A stretch of DNA of 64,000 nt. Source: Streptomyces cyanogenus (GTDB lineage: Bacteria > Actinomycetota > Actinomycetes > Streptomycetales > Streptomycetaceae). Made by a program: the position numbers and the translations under genes. Shown here piece after piece: positions 1-10,916 of this stretch. The stretch's first letter is position 1. The number at the start of each line of letters is the position of its first letter. The stretch spans positions 5,967,001 to 6,031,000 of the forward strand of contig NZ_CP071839.1 in NCBI RefSeq assembly GCF_017526105.1, written 5' to 3'. The notes under the pieces are model-generated. The model did no database searches and was not told the origin of the DNA. It saw nothing but the letters and a program-made list of their open reading frames with translations.

Positions 1-1659
1 TGCACGGGTCTGGTGATCCCGCTCGTCCTGAAGTGGCTGGTGGACGGGCCGGTCGCCGACCGCGACCCGGCGGGAGTGTGGCTCGGCGCGCTGTACCTGC
101 TCCTGCTCGGTTTCGCCGAGGCGGTCCTGTTCGGCATACGGCGCTGGCTCGTGGCCCGGCCGCTGTCGCACGTCGAGGCGGAGATGCGGGCGGATCTGTA
201 CCGGCGGCTGCAACGGCTGCCGGTCGCCTTCCACGACCGCTGGTCCTCCGGCCAGCTGCTCTCCCGGGGCACGACCGACCTGATGCTGCTGCGCATGTTC
301 CTCGCCTTCCCGCTGACGTTCCTGCTCGTCAACGGCGTCACCATCGTCGTCGGCGTGGTGATCATGCTGCTGCAGGACTGGGTGCTGGGGCTGGTCGTCC
401 TCGGGCCCGCCGTCCCCGTGATGTGGACCTGCGTGGTCTTCGAACGGCGGTACGCGCAGGTGGCGCGCCGCGCCCAGGACCAGGTCGGCGACCTGACCAC
501 GGTGGTCGAGGAGAGCGTGCTCGGCATCCGCGTCATCAAGGGCTTCGGCCGCCACCGCAGCCAGGCCCGCGCCTTCCGCGAACTGTCGGGCCGGCTGCGC
601 GGCACGGAACTGCGCAAGGCGCGGCTGCTGGCCACCATCTGGGGCGTCATCGTGACCCTGCCCGAGGTGGCCGTCGGGGCCGCGCTGGTGCTGGGCGCGG
701 TGCGGGTGGCCGACGGGGAGCTGTCCGCGGGCACGCTGGTCGCCTTCCTCAGTACGGCCCTCGCGCTGCGGTGGCCGGTCGACTCGATCGGGTTCCTGCT
801 GGCGATGAGCCAGGAGGCGGCCACCGCGACCGAGCGGTACTTCGAGGTGCGGGACGAGGTGCCGGAGGAGCAGTCCGCCGGGGACGGGCACGCTCGCCCG
901 CGCGCGGGGGGAGTGCCGGGACTCCGGTTCGAGGACGTCTCCTTCCGCTACCCCGACGCGCCCCCCGGCTCCCCGCCCCTCCTCGCCCACGTCGACCTCC
1001 ACATCCGCCCCGGCGAGTCCATGGCCCTCGTGGGGGCGACCGGCAGCGGCAAGACGACCCTCACCGCGCTCGTCCCCCGGCTGCACGAGGTCACCTCGGG
1101 CCGGATCACCCTCGACGGCGTGGACATCACCGCGATGTCCCGCGAGGAACTGCGCACGAAGGTCGCCGTCGCCTTCGAGGAACCCACCCTGTTCTCGGCG
1201 AGCGTCGGCGAGAACGTGCTCATGGGCGCCCCGGACGGCGCCGGACGGCAGGACCTCGACCGGGCCCTCGCCATCGCGCAGGCCGACTTCGCGCACGCCC
1301 TCCCGCAGGGCACCGACACCCGCGTCGGAGAGCAGGGCCTCAGCCTCTCCGGCGGCCAGCGCCAGCGCCTGGCGCTGGCCCGCGCGGTCGTCGGCCGGCC
1401 CCGGTTCCTGGTACTGGACGACCCGCTGTCCGCCCTCGACGTGCACACGGAGGCCGCCGTGGAGGCCGCGCTGCGCCGGGTCCTCGCCGACACCACCGCC
1501 CTGATCGTGGCCCACCGCCCGTCCACGGTGCTGCTCGCCGACCGGGTCGCCCTGCTCTCGGGCGGCCGGATCGCCGCCGTCGGCACCCACCAGGAACTGC
1601 TGCGCCACAACGCCGAGTACGCCCGCCTGATGTCCGGGGAACAGGAGGACTCCCGTTGA
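1..1659 (+). CDS. ABC exporter subunit, degenerate-site half (5' truncated)
   Basis: Half-transporter of the ABC exporter type (membrane domain then ATPase domain); it probably exports a drug, lipid or peptide, substrate unknown. The frame is open from base 1, so the first few dozen residues lie outside the window. Visible protein: about 552 residues, several membrane helices in the first 290, then a nucleotide-binding domain with Walker A GATGSGKTT near residue 344, signature LSGGQ near 449 and Walker B LVLDDPLSALD near 470. The residue after the Walker B aspartate is Asp, not the catalytic Glu, which marks the degenerate half of a heterodimer. The stop overlaps the TTG start of the partner by 4 nt (TTGA), so the two are translationally coupled. 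Confidence 0.93.
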   Translation, partial: CTGLVIPLVLKWLVDGPVADRDPAGVWLGALYLLLLGFAEAVLFGIRRWLVARPLSHVEAEMRADLYRRLQRLPVAFHDRWSSGQLLSRGTTDLMLLRMFLAFPLTFLLVNGVTIVVGVVIMLLQDWVLGLVVLGPAVPVMWTCVVFERRYAQVARRAQDQVGDLTTVVEESVLGIRVIKGFGRHRSQARAFRELSGRLRGTELRKARLLATIWGVIVTLPEVAVGAALVLGAVRVADGELSAGTLVAFLSTALALRWPVDSIGFLLAMSQEAATATERYFEVRDEVPEEQSAGDGHARPRAGGVPGLRFEDVSFRYPDAPPGSPPLLAHVDLHIRPGESMALVGATGSGKTTLTALVPRLHEVTSGRITLDGVDITAMSREELRTKVAVAFEEPTLFSASVGENVLMGAPDGAGRQDLDRALAIAQADFAHALPQGTDTRVGEQGLSLSGGQRQRLALARAVVGRPRFLVLDDPLSALDVHTEAAVEAALRRVLADTTALIVAHRPSTVLLADRVALLSGGRIAAVGTHQELLRHNAEYARLMSGEQEDSR

Positions 1660-3518
1660 CCAGCACGACCGCCTCCGCCCCCGCCGTCGCGGACGACGAC
1701 CCCGACCGCCGCCGGGAGACGGGCGACGGCGACCCCTTCGACCGGGACGTCCTGCCCACCCCGCCCGGCGCCACCGGCGCCCTGCTGCGCTCGCTGCTCG
1801 CACCCATGAAGGCCCGGGTCGCCCTGACCACGCTCCTGCTGCTGCTCCAGCAGGCGGCGGTGCAGACCGGCCCGCTGCTGGTGGCGTACGCCATCGACAG
1901 CGCCGTACCGGCGTTCCGGGACGACCGGCACGGCCCGCTGCTCGCGGTCGGCGCCGGCTACCTGCTGTGCGCCCTCGCCTCGGGCGGGCTGCAGTTCGCG
2001 TTCATCGAGACCTCCGCGCGGGTCAACCAGGACGTACTGCTGGACCTGCGGGGGCGGATCTTCCGGCACGCGCAGGCGCTCAGCGTCGACTTCCACGAGC
2101 GGTACACCTCCGGCCGGCTCATCTCCCGGTCCACCACGGACGTCGAGTCGCTGCGCGAACTCCTCGACGAGGGGCTCCAGGAGCTGGTGACCGTCGTCCT
2201 GTCCTTCGTCTACATCTCGGCGATGCTGCTCTGGCTGGACCTCGGCCTCGGCGCGGTCGCGGTGGCGTCCTTCGGGCCGCTGTATCTGCTGGTCCGGCTC
2301 TACCGGCGGCGCGCGGGGCGGGTGTTCCAGGCACGGTCCACGGCGATCGCGGCGGTCATCGTGAAGTTCGTGGAGACGATGAACGGCATCCGCCCGGTGC
2401 GCGCCTTCCGCCGGGAGGCCGCCAACGACGCCGAGTTCGCGGTGCTGAACCAGCGGCACGAACGCACCAACGGGGACGCACTGCTGGAGATGGCCCGCTA
2501 TGTGGTCGGCTCGCGGCTGGTGGCCAACACGGCGGTCGCGGCGATCGTGCTCTGGGGCGCCCACCGGGTGGCGTCCGGCTCGCTGGAGCTGGGCGTGCTG
2601 GCGGCGGCGGTGCTGTATCTGCGCCGGCTGTACGACCCGATCGACCGGCTCGGCATGTTCCTGAACTCCTACCAGTCGGCGGCCGCATCCCTGGAGAAGA
2701 TCGCCGGGCTGCTGGCGCAGACGCCGTCCGTGCCCGAGCCGGAGCGGCCGGGCGAACTCCCGCCGCTCAAGGGCGAGATCCCCGGACGCGAGGTCGTCTT
2801 CGACGGGGTCCGGTTCGGCTACCGCACCGGCGGCGAGGTGCTGCCCCGGTTCGACCTGACCCTTCCCGCCGGGCAGACGGTCGCCGTCGTCGGCTCCACC
2901 GGCGCGGGCAAGTCGACCCTGGCCAAGCTGCTCGCCCGTTTCTACGACCCCTCCGGCGGACGCGTGCTGCTGGACGGCGTGGACCTGCGCGAACTGCCGA
3001 TGCCCGAGCTGCGGCGCGGGGTGGTCATGGTGACGCAGGAGGCGTTCCTGTTCTCCGGCACGGTCGCCGACAACATCGCGATCGGCCGCCCCGAGGCCAC
3101 CCGGGAGGAGATCGAGCAGGCCGCGAAGGCGATCGGCGCGCACGAGTTCATCAGCGCGCTGCCCGACGGCTACGACACCGACGTCCGCAAACGCGGCGGC
3201 CGAATCTCCGCCGGGCAGCGCCAGCTGGTCGCCTTCGCCCGGGCGTTGCTCGCCGACCCGGCGGTGCTGATCCTGGACGAGGCGACCAGCTCACTGGACG
3301 TGCCGGGGGAGCGGGCGGTGCAGCGGGCGATGGCGACGGTGCTGCGCGGCCGTACCGCGGTGGTCATCGCGCACCGGCTGTCCACGGTGGAGATCGCGGA
3401 CCGGGTGCTGGTGATGGAGCACGGCCGGATCGTGGAGGACGGCCGCCCGGACGAACTCATCTCGGGCACCGGCCGGTTCGCCGACCTGCACCGGGCGTGG
3501 CGGGACAGCCTGGCCTAG
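1656..3518 (+). CDS. ABC exporter subunit, catalytic half
   Basis: Second half of the heterodimeric exporter, 620 residues. I chose the TTG at 1656 because it overlaps the upstream stop, has AGGAGG-like sequence about 10 nt before it, and gives a normal length with a roughly 50-residue cytosolic N-terminus before the helices. Walker A GSTGAGKST lies near residue 413 and Walker B VLILDEATSSLD near 537 keeps the catalytic Glu. Its own signature is ISAGQ instead of LSGGQ. Pairing the canonical Walker B here with the LSGGQ of the upstream subunit gives one competent ATP site; the other site is degenerate. This is the known asymmetric arrangement of heterodimeric exporters. Substrate unknown. Confidence 0.93.
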   Translation: MTSTTASAPAVADDDPDRRRETGDGDPFDRDVLPTPPGATGALLRSLLAPMKARVALTTLLLLLQQAAVQTGPLLVAYAIDSAVPAFRDDRHGPLLAVGAGYLLCALASGGLQFAFIETSARVNQDVLLDLRGRIFRHAQALSVDFHERYTSGRLISRSTTDVESLRELLDEGLQELVTVVLSFVYISAMLLWLDLGLGAVAVASFGPLYLLVRLYRRRAGRVFQARSTAIAAVIVKFVETMNGIRPVRAFRREAANDAEFAVLNQRHERTNGDALLEMARYVVGSRLVANTAVAAIVLWGAHRVASGSLELGVLAAAVLYLRRLYDPIDRLGMFLNSYQSAAASLEKIAGLLAQTPSVPEPERPGELPPLKGEIPGREVVFDGVRFGYRTGGEVLPRFDLTLPAGQTVAVVGSTGAGKSTLAKLLARFYDPSGGRVLLDGVDLRELPMPELRRGVVMVTQEAFLFSGTVADNIAIGRPEATREEIEQAAKAIGAHEFISALPDGYDTDVRKRGGRISAGQRQLVAFARALLADPAVLILDEATSSLDVPGERAVQRAMATVLRGRTAVVIAHRLSTVEIADRVLVMEHGRIVEDGRPDELISGTGRFADLHRAWRDSLA

Positions 3519-3537
3519 CCGTCCCGGGTACGGCGGA

Positions 3538-4776
3538 TCACGGCACCCCCAGCTCGAACAGCACGTACCCGGCGTACGAGCCGGAGGCCAGGGCCGCGAT
3601 GCCCAGCAGCGTGCACAGCACGGGCAGGCTCAGCCGGCGCAGGGCGACCGCGAGCGGCAGGAACAGCGGGAAGCAGGGCAGCAGGTAGCGGGAGACGTTC
3701 GCGAAGATCTGCTGGCTGCCCAGGACCAGGGCGAGCGTCAGCACGGTGTGCACGACCAGCACGGCGGGCGGGCGCAGCCGCAGCAGCAGCGGCAGCAGCG
3801 CGAGGGCCAGCAGCACCACGCCGACCCCGATGACGTCCGCGAAGGGGTAGGCGAACAGATAGGTGAAGTGGCCGACCGGCACGGACGTCAGCACGTCGAG
3901 GGTCTGCTCGCCGTAGTCGAAACTGTGCGCCCACGCGCCCGACTGGAGCTCGAAGTAGCCGCCCAGGTCGCCCATGCGGTTGCCGACCCACAGCAGATAG
4001 CCGAGCAGCCCCAGCGGGGCCAGGGCCATGGCGAGCAGCGGACGCAGCGGGCCTTCCTCGCGGCGGCGCAGGGAGAGCAGCGCGGCCACGCCGAGCGCGG
4101 CGATCAGCGCGGCGGCCGTGGGCCGGTTGAGGCCGGCCGCGAAGGTGAGCACGCCGGCGGTGAGCCAGCGGCGGGTCATGACGGCGTGGCAGGCCCAGAC
4201 GGCCAGGGCCACGTACAGGGAGTCGGAGTACACCGCCCACTCCACGCCCGAGCCCGGCCACACCGCCCACAGCCCGGCCGCCGCGAGCCCGGCCCGCCGG
4301 CCGCCGAACCGCTCGGCGACGGCATGGACGCCGAGGGCGGCGGCGAAGGAGGCGACGATCGAGACCAGCAGGCCGGCGCCGTACGGGCCGAGCCCGGTGA
4401 CCGCCGAGGTCAGCCGCATCAGGGCCGGGTAGAGCGGGAAGAACGCCGCCGAGTTGCCCTCCAGCGTGATCAGGCCGGTGGCGCCCGGCACCGGAACGAG
4501 CTTCGGGTCGTAGCCGTGCAGCGCGATCTGCTGGTACCACCAGCCGTCCCAGGTGGCCAGCACGTCCCAGGCGTGCGCCCCGCCGCCGAACCGGGGGTGC
4601 TTGCCGCGGAAGTCCCCGGCGGCGGACAGCAGGTACATGAAGGAGCAGAAACCGGCCAGCTTCAACGCGCCGAACAGGGCGAGGACCGGTCCGTACCGGC
4701 GGGCCGCGGCCCCGAACCGGGAGCCGGGCGTGGGGTCGGGGGCCGTGCCGCGTAGGTCGGGCAGGGTCGCGGTCAC
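3538..4776 (-). CDS. GT-C type mannosyltransferase, PIG-V-like membrane protein
   Basis: Polytopic membrane protein of 412 residues with about nine or ten hydrophobic segments. Near residues 60-75 it carries WDGWWYQQIALHGY and later FFPLYPALMR, which resemble the luminal-loop motifs of PIG-V-like polyprenyl-phosphate-sugar-dependent transferases. It probably moves a sugar from a lipid carrier to an exported glycan or protein. The GTG start at 4776 overlaps the stop of the upstream glycosyltransferase (GTGA), so the carrier-charging enzyme and this transferase are coupled. A longer upstream frame is arginine/proline-rich shadow sequence over the neighbouring gene and was left out. It ends 20 nt from the convergent exporter gene. 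The sugar and acceptor are not visible in the sequence. Confidence 0.85.
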   Translation of the reverse strand: MTATLPDLRGTAPDPTPGSRFGAAARRYGPVLALFGALKLAGFCSFMYLLSAAGDFRGKHPRFGGGAHAWDVLATWDGWWYQQIALHGYDPKLVPVPGATGLITLEGNSAAFFPLYPALMRLTSAVTGLGPYGAGLLVSIVASFAAALGVHAVAERFGGRRAGLAAAGLWAVWPGSGVEWAVYSDSLYVALAVWACHAVMTRRWLTAGVLTFAAGLNRPTAAALIAALGVAALLSLRRREEGPLRPLLAMALAPLGLLGYLLWVGNRMGDLGGYFELQSGAWAHSFDYGEQTLDVLTSVPVGHFTYLFAYPFADVIGVGVVLLALALLPLLLRLRPPAVLVVHTVLTLALVLGSQQIFANVSRYLLPCFPLFLPLAVALRRLSLPVLCTLLGIAALASGSYAGYVLFELGVP

Positions 4777-5591
4777 CGGGCCACCGGCTTCGGCCGGCGG
4801 CGGGCCAGGGTGCGGCGCATCCGGAGGATCCCGCGCAGGTCCGCCAGCGCGGTGGCGAGGATGTCGACGCTGCTGTCCGGGTCGTCGACCCAGTCCACCG
4901 GCACCTCGTGGATCCTGAGCCCGGCCCGCTCGGCGAGCACCAGCAGCTCGGTGTCGAAGAACCACTCCCCGTCCCGCACCAGCGGCAGCAGCCGCTCGGC
5001 GGCCTCCCGCCGGACCGCCTTGAAACCGCACTGGGCGTCGGAGAAGCCGACGGCGAGCGTGCACCGCAGCAGGACGTTGTAACACCGGGATATGACCTCG
5101 CGCTTGGTCCCGCGCACCACCCGCGCGCCCGGCGCCAGCCGGGTGCCGATGGCCAGGTCGGAGTGGCCGGAGATGAGCGGTGCGACCAGCGGCAGCAGCG
5201 CGGCGAGCCCGGTGGACAGGTCCACGTCGAGATACGCCAGCACGGGCGCCCGGGAGCCCGACCAGGCGGCCCGCAGCGCCCGGCCGCGGCCCTTGCGGGG
5301 CAGCCGCAGCGAGGTCACCTCGGGGAACTCGCCGGCCAGCCGGGCGGCGATGACCGGGGTGCGGTCGGTGCTCGCGTTGTCCGCGATGGTGATCCGGAAC
5401 GGGTAGGGGAAGGTGTCCCGCAGATGCGCGTGCAGCCGCCGGACGTTGGGCTCCAGGTCCTTCTCCTCGTTGAACACCGGTACGGCCACGTCCAGGACCG
5501 GCTCCTCGCGGCCCGTCGGCAGCGGGGTGTGCCGGGGTGCCGGTGCCGCGGCCGGCGGAGGGCTCGGCCGGTTCGATCGGATGAATGTCAC
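4773..5591 (-). CDS. Family 2 glycosyltransferase, dolichyl-phosphate glucosyl/mannosyltransferase-like
   Basis: GT-A enzyme of the family that loads polyprenyl phosphate with a sugar from a nucleotide donor. The nucleotide-binding start is VAVPVFNEEKDLEPNV, the DxD-like metal motif is LDVDLSTG, and the segment SDAQCGFKA is typical of dolichyl-phosphate glucose/mannose synthases. No membrane helices, as in the soluble subfamily. I prefer the GTG at 5591, which has GGGGA 5 nt upstream; an in-frame ATG at 5624 would add 11 residues but lacks a ribosome site. With the coupled PIG-V-like transferase it makes a two-step lipid-linked sugar module. The actual sugar is inference. Confidence 0.85.
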   Translation of the reverse strand: MTFIRSNRPSPPPAAAPAPRHTPLPTGREEPVLDVAVPVFNEEKDLEPNVRRLHAHLRDTFPYPFRITIADNASTDRTPVIAARLAGEFPEVTSLRLPRKGRGRALRAAWSGSRAPVLAYLDVDLSTGLAALLPLVAPLISGHSDLAIGTRLAPGARVVRGTKREVISRCYNVLLRCTLAVGFSDAQCGFKAVRREAAERLLPLVRDGEWFFDTELLVLAERAGLRIHEVPVDWVDDPDSSVDILATALADLRGILRMRRTLARRRPKPVAR

Positions 5592-5660
5592 GTGTATCCC
5601 CGTTTGTTCAGGTGTGTCGGGCATGCCGAGGGCACGCGGGAGTGGGTGGAGGAGTGCGGG

Positions 5661-6440
5661 CTAGCCGGTCGCGTCGACCGTGGACGAGGGCTCGCCCGAC
5701 GGCTCGGCGGGTTCGCTCACCGGTACCGTGGCCGGCGCGGTGGTGCTGCCGCCCCGGGAGGTGGCCGTGGCCGACGGTGGCGGGTACGAGGCGGTGGCGG
5801 CGATGGTGCTTCCGGTGGTCGCCGGCGGGCCGGAGGTCGACCAGGAGTGGGTCGGCGTCGGGGAGTCCGGCGGCGCCGAGGACGTCACGGACGGCGGCGC
5901 GCTCGGCGACTCGGTGGGCGACTGCGACGGCGAGGTGCTCGGCGTGGGCGCCGGGCTGATCGCGGGCCGGGGGTGCGGTGCGGTGGGCCGGTCGTCGACG
6001 TGCCCGTGCGGCCACAGGAACAGGCCCAGACCGATCCCGGCCGCCGCCAGCAGGGAGCCGGCCGCCCGGCGCGCCGTGCGCACCCGGTGCCGGGCCCGCA
6101 CCCCGGCGCGCAGCGCCTCCCGGTGCCGGGCCTCGAAGGGCGCGGGCTGCTGGGCCCGGTGCATCAGCTGCGCCAACTGCCGCTCGAAGGCGTCCGAGCC
6201 ACCCGCCCGGCCCCCGCCGTCCGAGCCACCCGCCCGGCCCCCGCCGTCGGTGCCGCCCGTCCGGCCTGTCCCGTCCGGCCGGTCCGCCGCGTCCATGCGG
6301 CGCGTCTGTTCCATGCCGGTCCGATCCATGCGGCCCGTCCGGTCGAAGCGGTCCATCATGTGATCCGTCTGGTCGGTTCGGTCCGTGCGGTCTGCGTGAT
6401 CCGTGCGATCCGTGTCATCCCTGCGATCCCTGCGGTCCAT
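5661..6440 (-). CDS. One-span membrane protein, putative anti-sigma partner of the adjacent sigma factor
   Basis: Protein of 259 residues starting at the ATG at 6440, which has GGGAGGG just upstream and lies 10 nt after the sigma-factor stop. Order: a very unusual charged N-terminus built of degenerate DRTD/DRTG units (about residues 1-60), a Gly-rich perfect duplication GGGRAGGSD, a basic cytosolic segment, one membrane helix near AAAGIGLGLFLW, and an extracytoplasmic tail of about 120 residues rich in Pro, Ser and Thr. The position directly after an ECF-type sigma gene and the single span suggest an anti-sigma or signal-receiver role, but I see no ZAS zinc motif (HxxxCxxC), so this rests on context. 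No enzymatic motif. Confidence 0.7.
   Translation of the reverse strand: MDRRDRRDDTDRTDHADRTDRTDQTDHMMDRFDRTGRMDRTGMEQTRRMDAADRPDGTGRTGGTDGGGRAGGSDGGGRAGGSDAFERQLAQLMHRAQQPAPFEARHREALRAGVRARHRVRTARRAAGSLLAAAGIGLGLFLWPHGHVDDRPTAPHPRPAISPAPTPSTSPSQSPTESPSAPPSVTSSAPPDSPTPTHSWSTSGPPATTGSTIAATASYPPPSATATSRGGSTTAPATVPVSEPAEPSGEPSSTVDATG
6193..6246. repeat. Perfect 27-bp tandem duplication inside the sigma-partner gene
   Basis: Two identical 27-bp units follow one another (6193-6219 and 6220-6246), with a degenerate third copy after them on the plus strand. In the protein they read GGGRAGGSD twice. A multiple of three keeps the frame, so copy number could vary between strains. Confidence 0.9.
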
Positions 6441-6450
6441 GGGCCCTCCC

Positions 6451-6963
6451 TCACCCCACCGGCTCGATGACGTCGGCCAGGAGCCGGCGCAGCCGGGCCA
6501 CCCCGCGCGCGGCATGGGACCGGGCCGTGCCCACCGGGCAGCCCAGGGTCTCCGCGACCTGCCGGTCGGGCAGGTCCTGGTAGTAGCGCAGGACCACGGC
6601 GGCCCGCTGCTGCGGCGTCAGCTGCGCGAGCGCCGCCTCCAGCCGGGAGCGCTCGGCCACGGTCGCCGACATGTCATCGGCCGCCGCCACCTCGGGCAGC
6701 TGCTCCACGGGCCGCTCGCCCCACCAGCGCCGCCGTGCCGAGCGGGCCGCGGCCCGCGCCAGCACCTTGCGCACATAGGCCTCCGGCGCCTCGTCGGCGA
6801 CCTTCGGCCAGACGAACCACAGCTTGACCAAGGACTCCTGCAACAGGTCCTCGGCGCGGTGCCGGTCCCCTCCGGTGAGCAGACGGGCGAGATGGAACAA
6901 CACCGACCAGCGGGCCGCCACGAACGCGTCGTACTCACCGGCCCTGGTCTGCTCCATTCCCAC
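6451..6963 (-). CDS. SigE-family ECF RNA polymerase sigma factor
   Basis: Sigma factor of 170 residues with region 2 in the first 90 residues (ARLLTGGDRHRAEDLLQESL) and region 4 in the last 60 (LTPQQRAAVVLRYYQDLPDR followed by the helix-turn-helix VAETLGCPVGTARSHAARG). The short length, the tryptophan-containing region-2 end and the ending match the SigE family of actinobacterial ECF sigmas, often followed by a membrane regulator as here. The GTG at 6963 and the ATG at 6957 are both possible starts, giving nearly the same protein. It is the first gene of a two-gene unit. The regulon is unknown. Confidence 0.9.
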   Translation of the reverse strand: MGMEQTRAGEYDAFVAARWSVLFHLARLLTGGDRHRAEDLLQESLVKLWFVWPKVADEAPEAYVRKVLARAAARSARRRWWGERPVEQLPEVAAADDMSATVAERSRLEAALAQLTPQQRAAVVLRYYQDLPDRQVAETLGCPVGTARSHAARGVARLRRLLADVIEPVG

Positions 6964-7070
6964 GGTCCCCGTTCTCGCCGGCTTCTCTTCACCAGGGGTA
7001 AGGCCCTGGACCCCGGCCGACGCTGCACCCGCGAAGCGTGATCCGTGTCACGCACAGGTGCCACACAGAC

Positions 7071-9314
<2,244 letters not shown>

Positions 9315-9363
9315 TGTCGGCCCCTCTTCTCGGTGGGCACGCCCGAGGGCGCGTCCGGCCGTG

Positions 9364-9405
9364 CCGGGCGGCCGGGGGAGCGTTCCTGCACCCCCGGCCG
9401 CCCGG
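9364..9405. promoter_or_regulatory. 15-bp inverted repeat between glgX and the transpeptidase genes
   Basis: Arms 9364-9378 and 9391-9405 are perfectly complementary over 15 bp, all G/C, around a 12-nt spacer. It lies in the 220-nt region between two divergent genes, 50 nt upstream of the glgX start, so it would fold in the glgX leader if transcription starts upstream of it. It could be an attenuator, an insulator or a leftover terminator. Confidence 0.6.
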
Positions 9406-9534
9406 TACGACTGCGCCCCGACGGCTCCGAGGCGGGCGCGGCGGCTCCCCGACGTGTCGTCCTTCCCTCTGTTCTGCCCAGCGCGTGGGTCGCACTCACG
9501 TTTCCCCGGGGCGTGCCCCGTCGTTGAGCCTCGC

Positions 9535-10758
9535 GTGAGGCACGTAACAGGACGCGCACGGCGCGCGGGGGCCGCGCTGGCCGCCGCACTGACATGGGCG
9601 GGGCTGCTCGCGGGCTGCTCCGCGGACGGCCCGGGCCCGCTGGGCATGGGCGGGGCACTGGGCGAACCGCCGCCCCCCGAGGACGTCATCCGGGTGACCC
9701 CGGAGGACGGCAGCAAGGCCGTACGCCCCGGCGACCGGCTGCTGGTACGGGTGCCCGGCGGGCGCCTGGAGAAGGTCACCGTGGTCAGGTCGCAGGACGC
9801 GCAGGACGCGCCGGTCCCGGGGCACATCAGCGAGGACGGGCTGACCTGGCGGCCGGACGACGACCGGCTGGCGCTGGCCGCCAAGTACACCGTCGACGTG
9901 GTCGCGCTGGACTCCCAGGGCCGCCGCGCGGCCCGGCACACCACCTTCACCACCTACGTCCCCGACCGGCGGTTCATCGCCTACGTCACCCCGGAGAACC
10001 GCGCCACCGTCGGCACCGGCATGATCGTTTCGCTCTCCTTCAGCCAGGAGATCACCGATCGAGCCGCCGTCGAACGCGCCGTCCGGGTCAGCGCACGGCC
10101 CCCGGTCGAGATCCGCCCGCACTGGTTCGGCAAGGGCCGCCTGGACTTCCGCCCGGAGCACTACTGGAAACCGGGCACCGAGGTCACCGTCGACCTGGCC
10201 CTGCGGGACGTCGAGGGCGCCCGTGGGTTCTACGGCCTGCAGGACAAGACCCTGTCCTTCACCGTCGGCCGCAGCCAGGTCTCCCTGGTCGACGCGGCCA
10301 AGCACACCATGGAGGTACGCCGAGACGGACAGCTCCTGGCCACCGTCCCCGTCACCGCGGGCGCCCCCAAGCACCCGACCTACAACGGGAAGATGGTGGT
10401 GATGGACATGCTGGAGGTCACCCGCATGAACAGCCAGACGGTCGGCCTGGGCGCCGAGTACGACATCGCCGACGTCCCGCACGCCATGCGGCTCACCGAA
10501 TCCGGCACCTTCCTGCACGGCAACTACTGGGCCACGGACGCCCCCGGCCGGGTCAACGTCAGCCACGGCTGCGTGGGCCTCGTGGACGTCAAGGGCGGCA
10601 GCTCGGACACCCCGGCCGGCTGGTTCTTCGACCGCAGCCGGGTCGGGGACGTCGTCGAAGTCGTGAACAGCCAGGACAAAACAGTCGCACCCGACAACGG
10701 CCTCGGCGGATGGAACATGGGCTGGAAGGAGTGGAAAGCGGGCAGCGCGGAGAAGTAA
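9535..10758 (+). CDS. L,D-transpeptidase lipoprotein (YkuD domain), copy 1
   Basis: Makes 3-3 peptidoglycan cross-links by moving the L-centre of meso/LL-Dap onto a second stem, outside the membrane. 407 residues from the GTG at 9535. The N-terminus has an arginine-rich segment, a hydrophobic stretch and the lipobox LLAGC near residue 32. Two Ig-like domains (about 50-150 and 150-265), as in actinobacterial Ldt enzymes, precede the YkuD domain. The catalytic motif is complete: HGNYW (about 328), then S343-H344-G345-C346. The next gene is a paralogue with the same architecture, so the pair looks like a tandem duplication. The frame extends upstream but without lipoprotein logic. Confidence 0.93.
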   Translation: MRHVTGRARRAGAALAAALTWAGLLAGCSADGPGPLGMGGALGEPPPPEDVIRVTPEDGSKAVRPGDRLLVRVPGGRLEKVTVVRSQDAQDAPVPGHISEDGLTWRPDDDRLALAAKYTVDVVALDSQGRRAARHTTFTTYVPDRRFIAYVTPENRATVGTGMIVSLSFSQEITDRAAVERAVRVSARPPVEIRPHWFGKGRLDFRPEHYWKPGTEVTVDLALRDVEGARGFYGLQDKTLSFTVGRSQVSLVDAAKHTMEVRRDGQLLATVPVTAGAPKHPTYNGKMVVMDMLEVTRMNSQTVGLGAEYDIADVPHAMRLTESGTFLHGNYWATDAPGRVNVSHGCVGLVDVKGGSSDTPAGWFFDRSRVGDVVEVVNSQDKTVAPDNGLGGWNMGWKEWKAGSAEK

Positions 10759-10852
10759 CCAGGTGAGGGGTGGGGGCGCTGGTGTGGGTGCCGGGCGGAA
10801 GTTGCGACGGAATGGTGACATTCGCCTGACACCCTGCTCAAAACCTGGCAGC

Positions 10853-10858
10853 TAATAT
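10853..10858 (+). promoter_or_regulatory. -10 box (TAATAT) of the second L,D-transpeptidase gene
   Basis: TAATAT in an otherwise GC-rich 158-nt gap, 59 nt before the TTG start. No convincing -35 at the usual spacing was seen, so an extended or alternative-sigma promoter is possible. Confidence 0.45.
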
Positions 10859-10916
10859 GCGCGCACAACGTGGTGGGGAGCGGGTCTGATCAGGGGCCCG
10901 GCGAGGGGAGAACAAC

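Noticed and set aside
10759-10916. c-di-AMP (ydaO) riboswitch before the second L,D-transpeptidase gene
   Set aside because: Such riboswitches control wall-hydrolase genes in Streptomyces, but the 158-nt gap is too short and lacks the conserved blocks.
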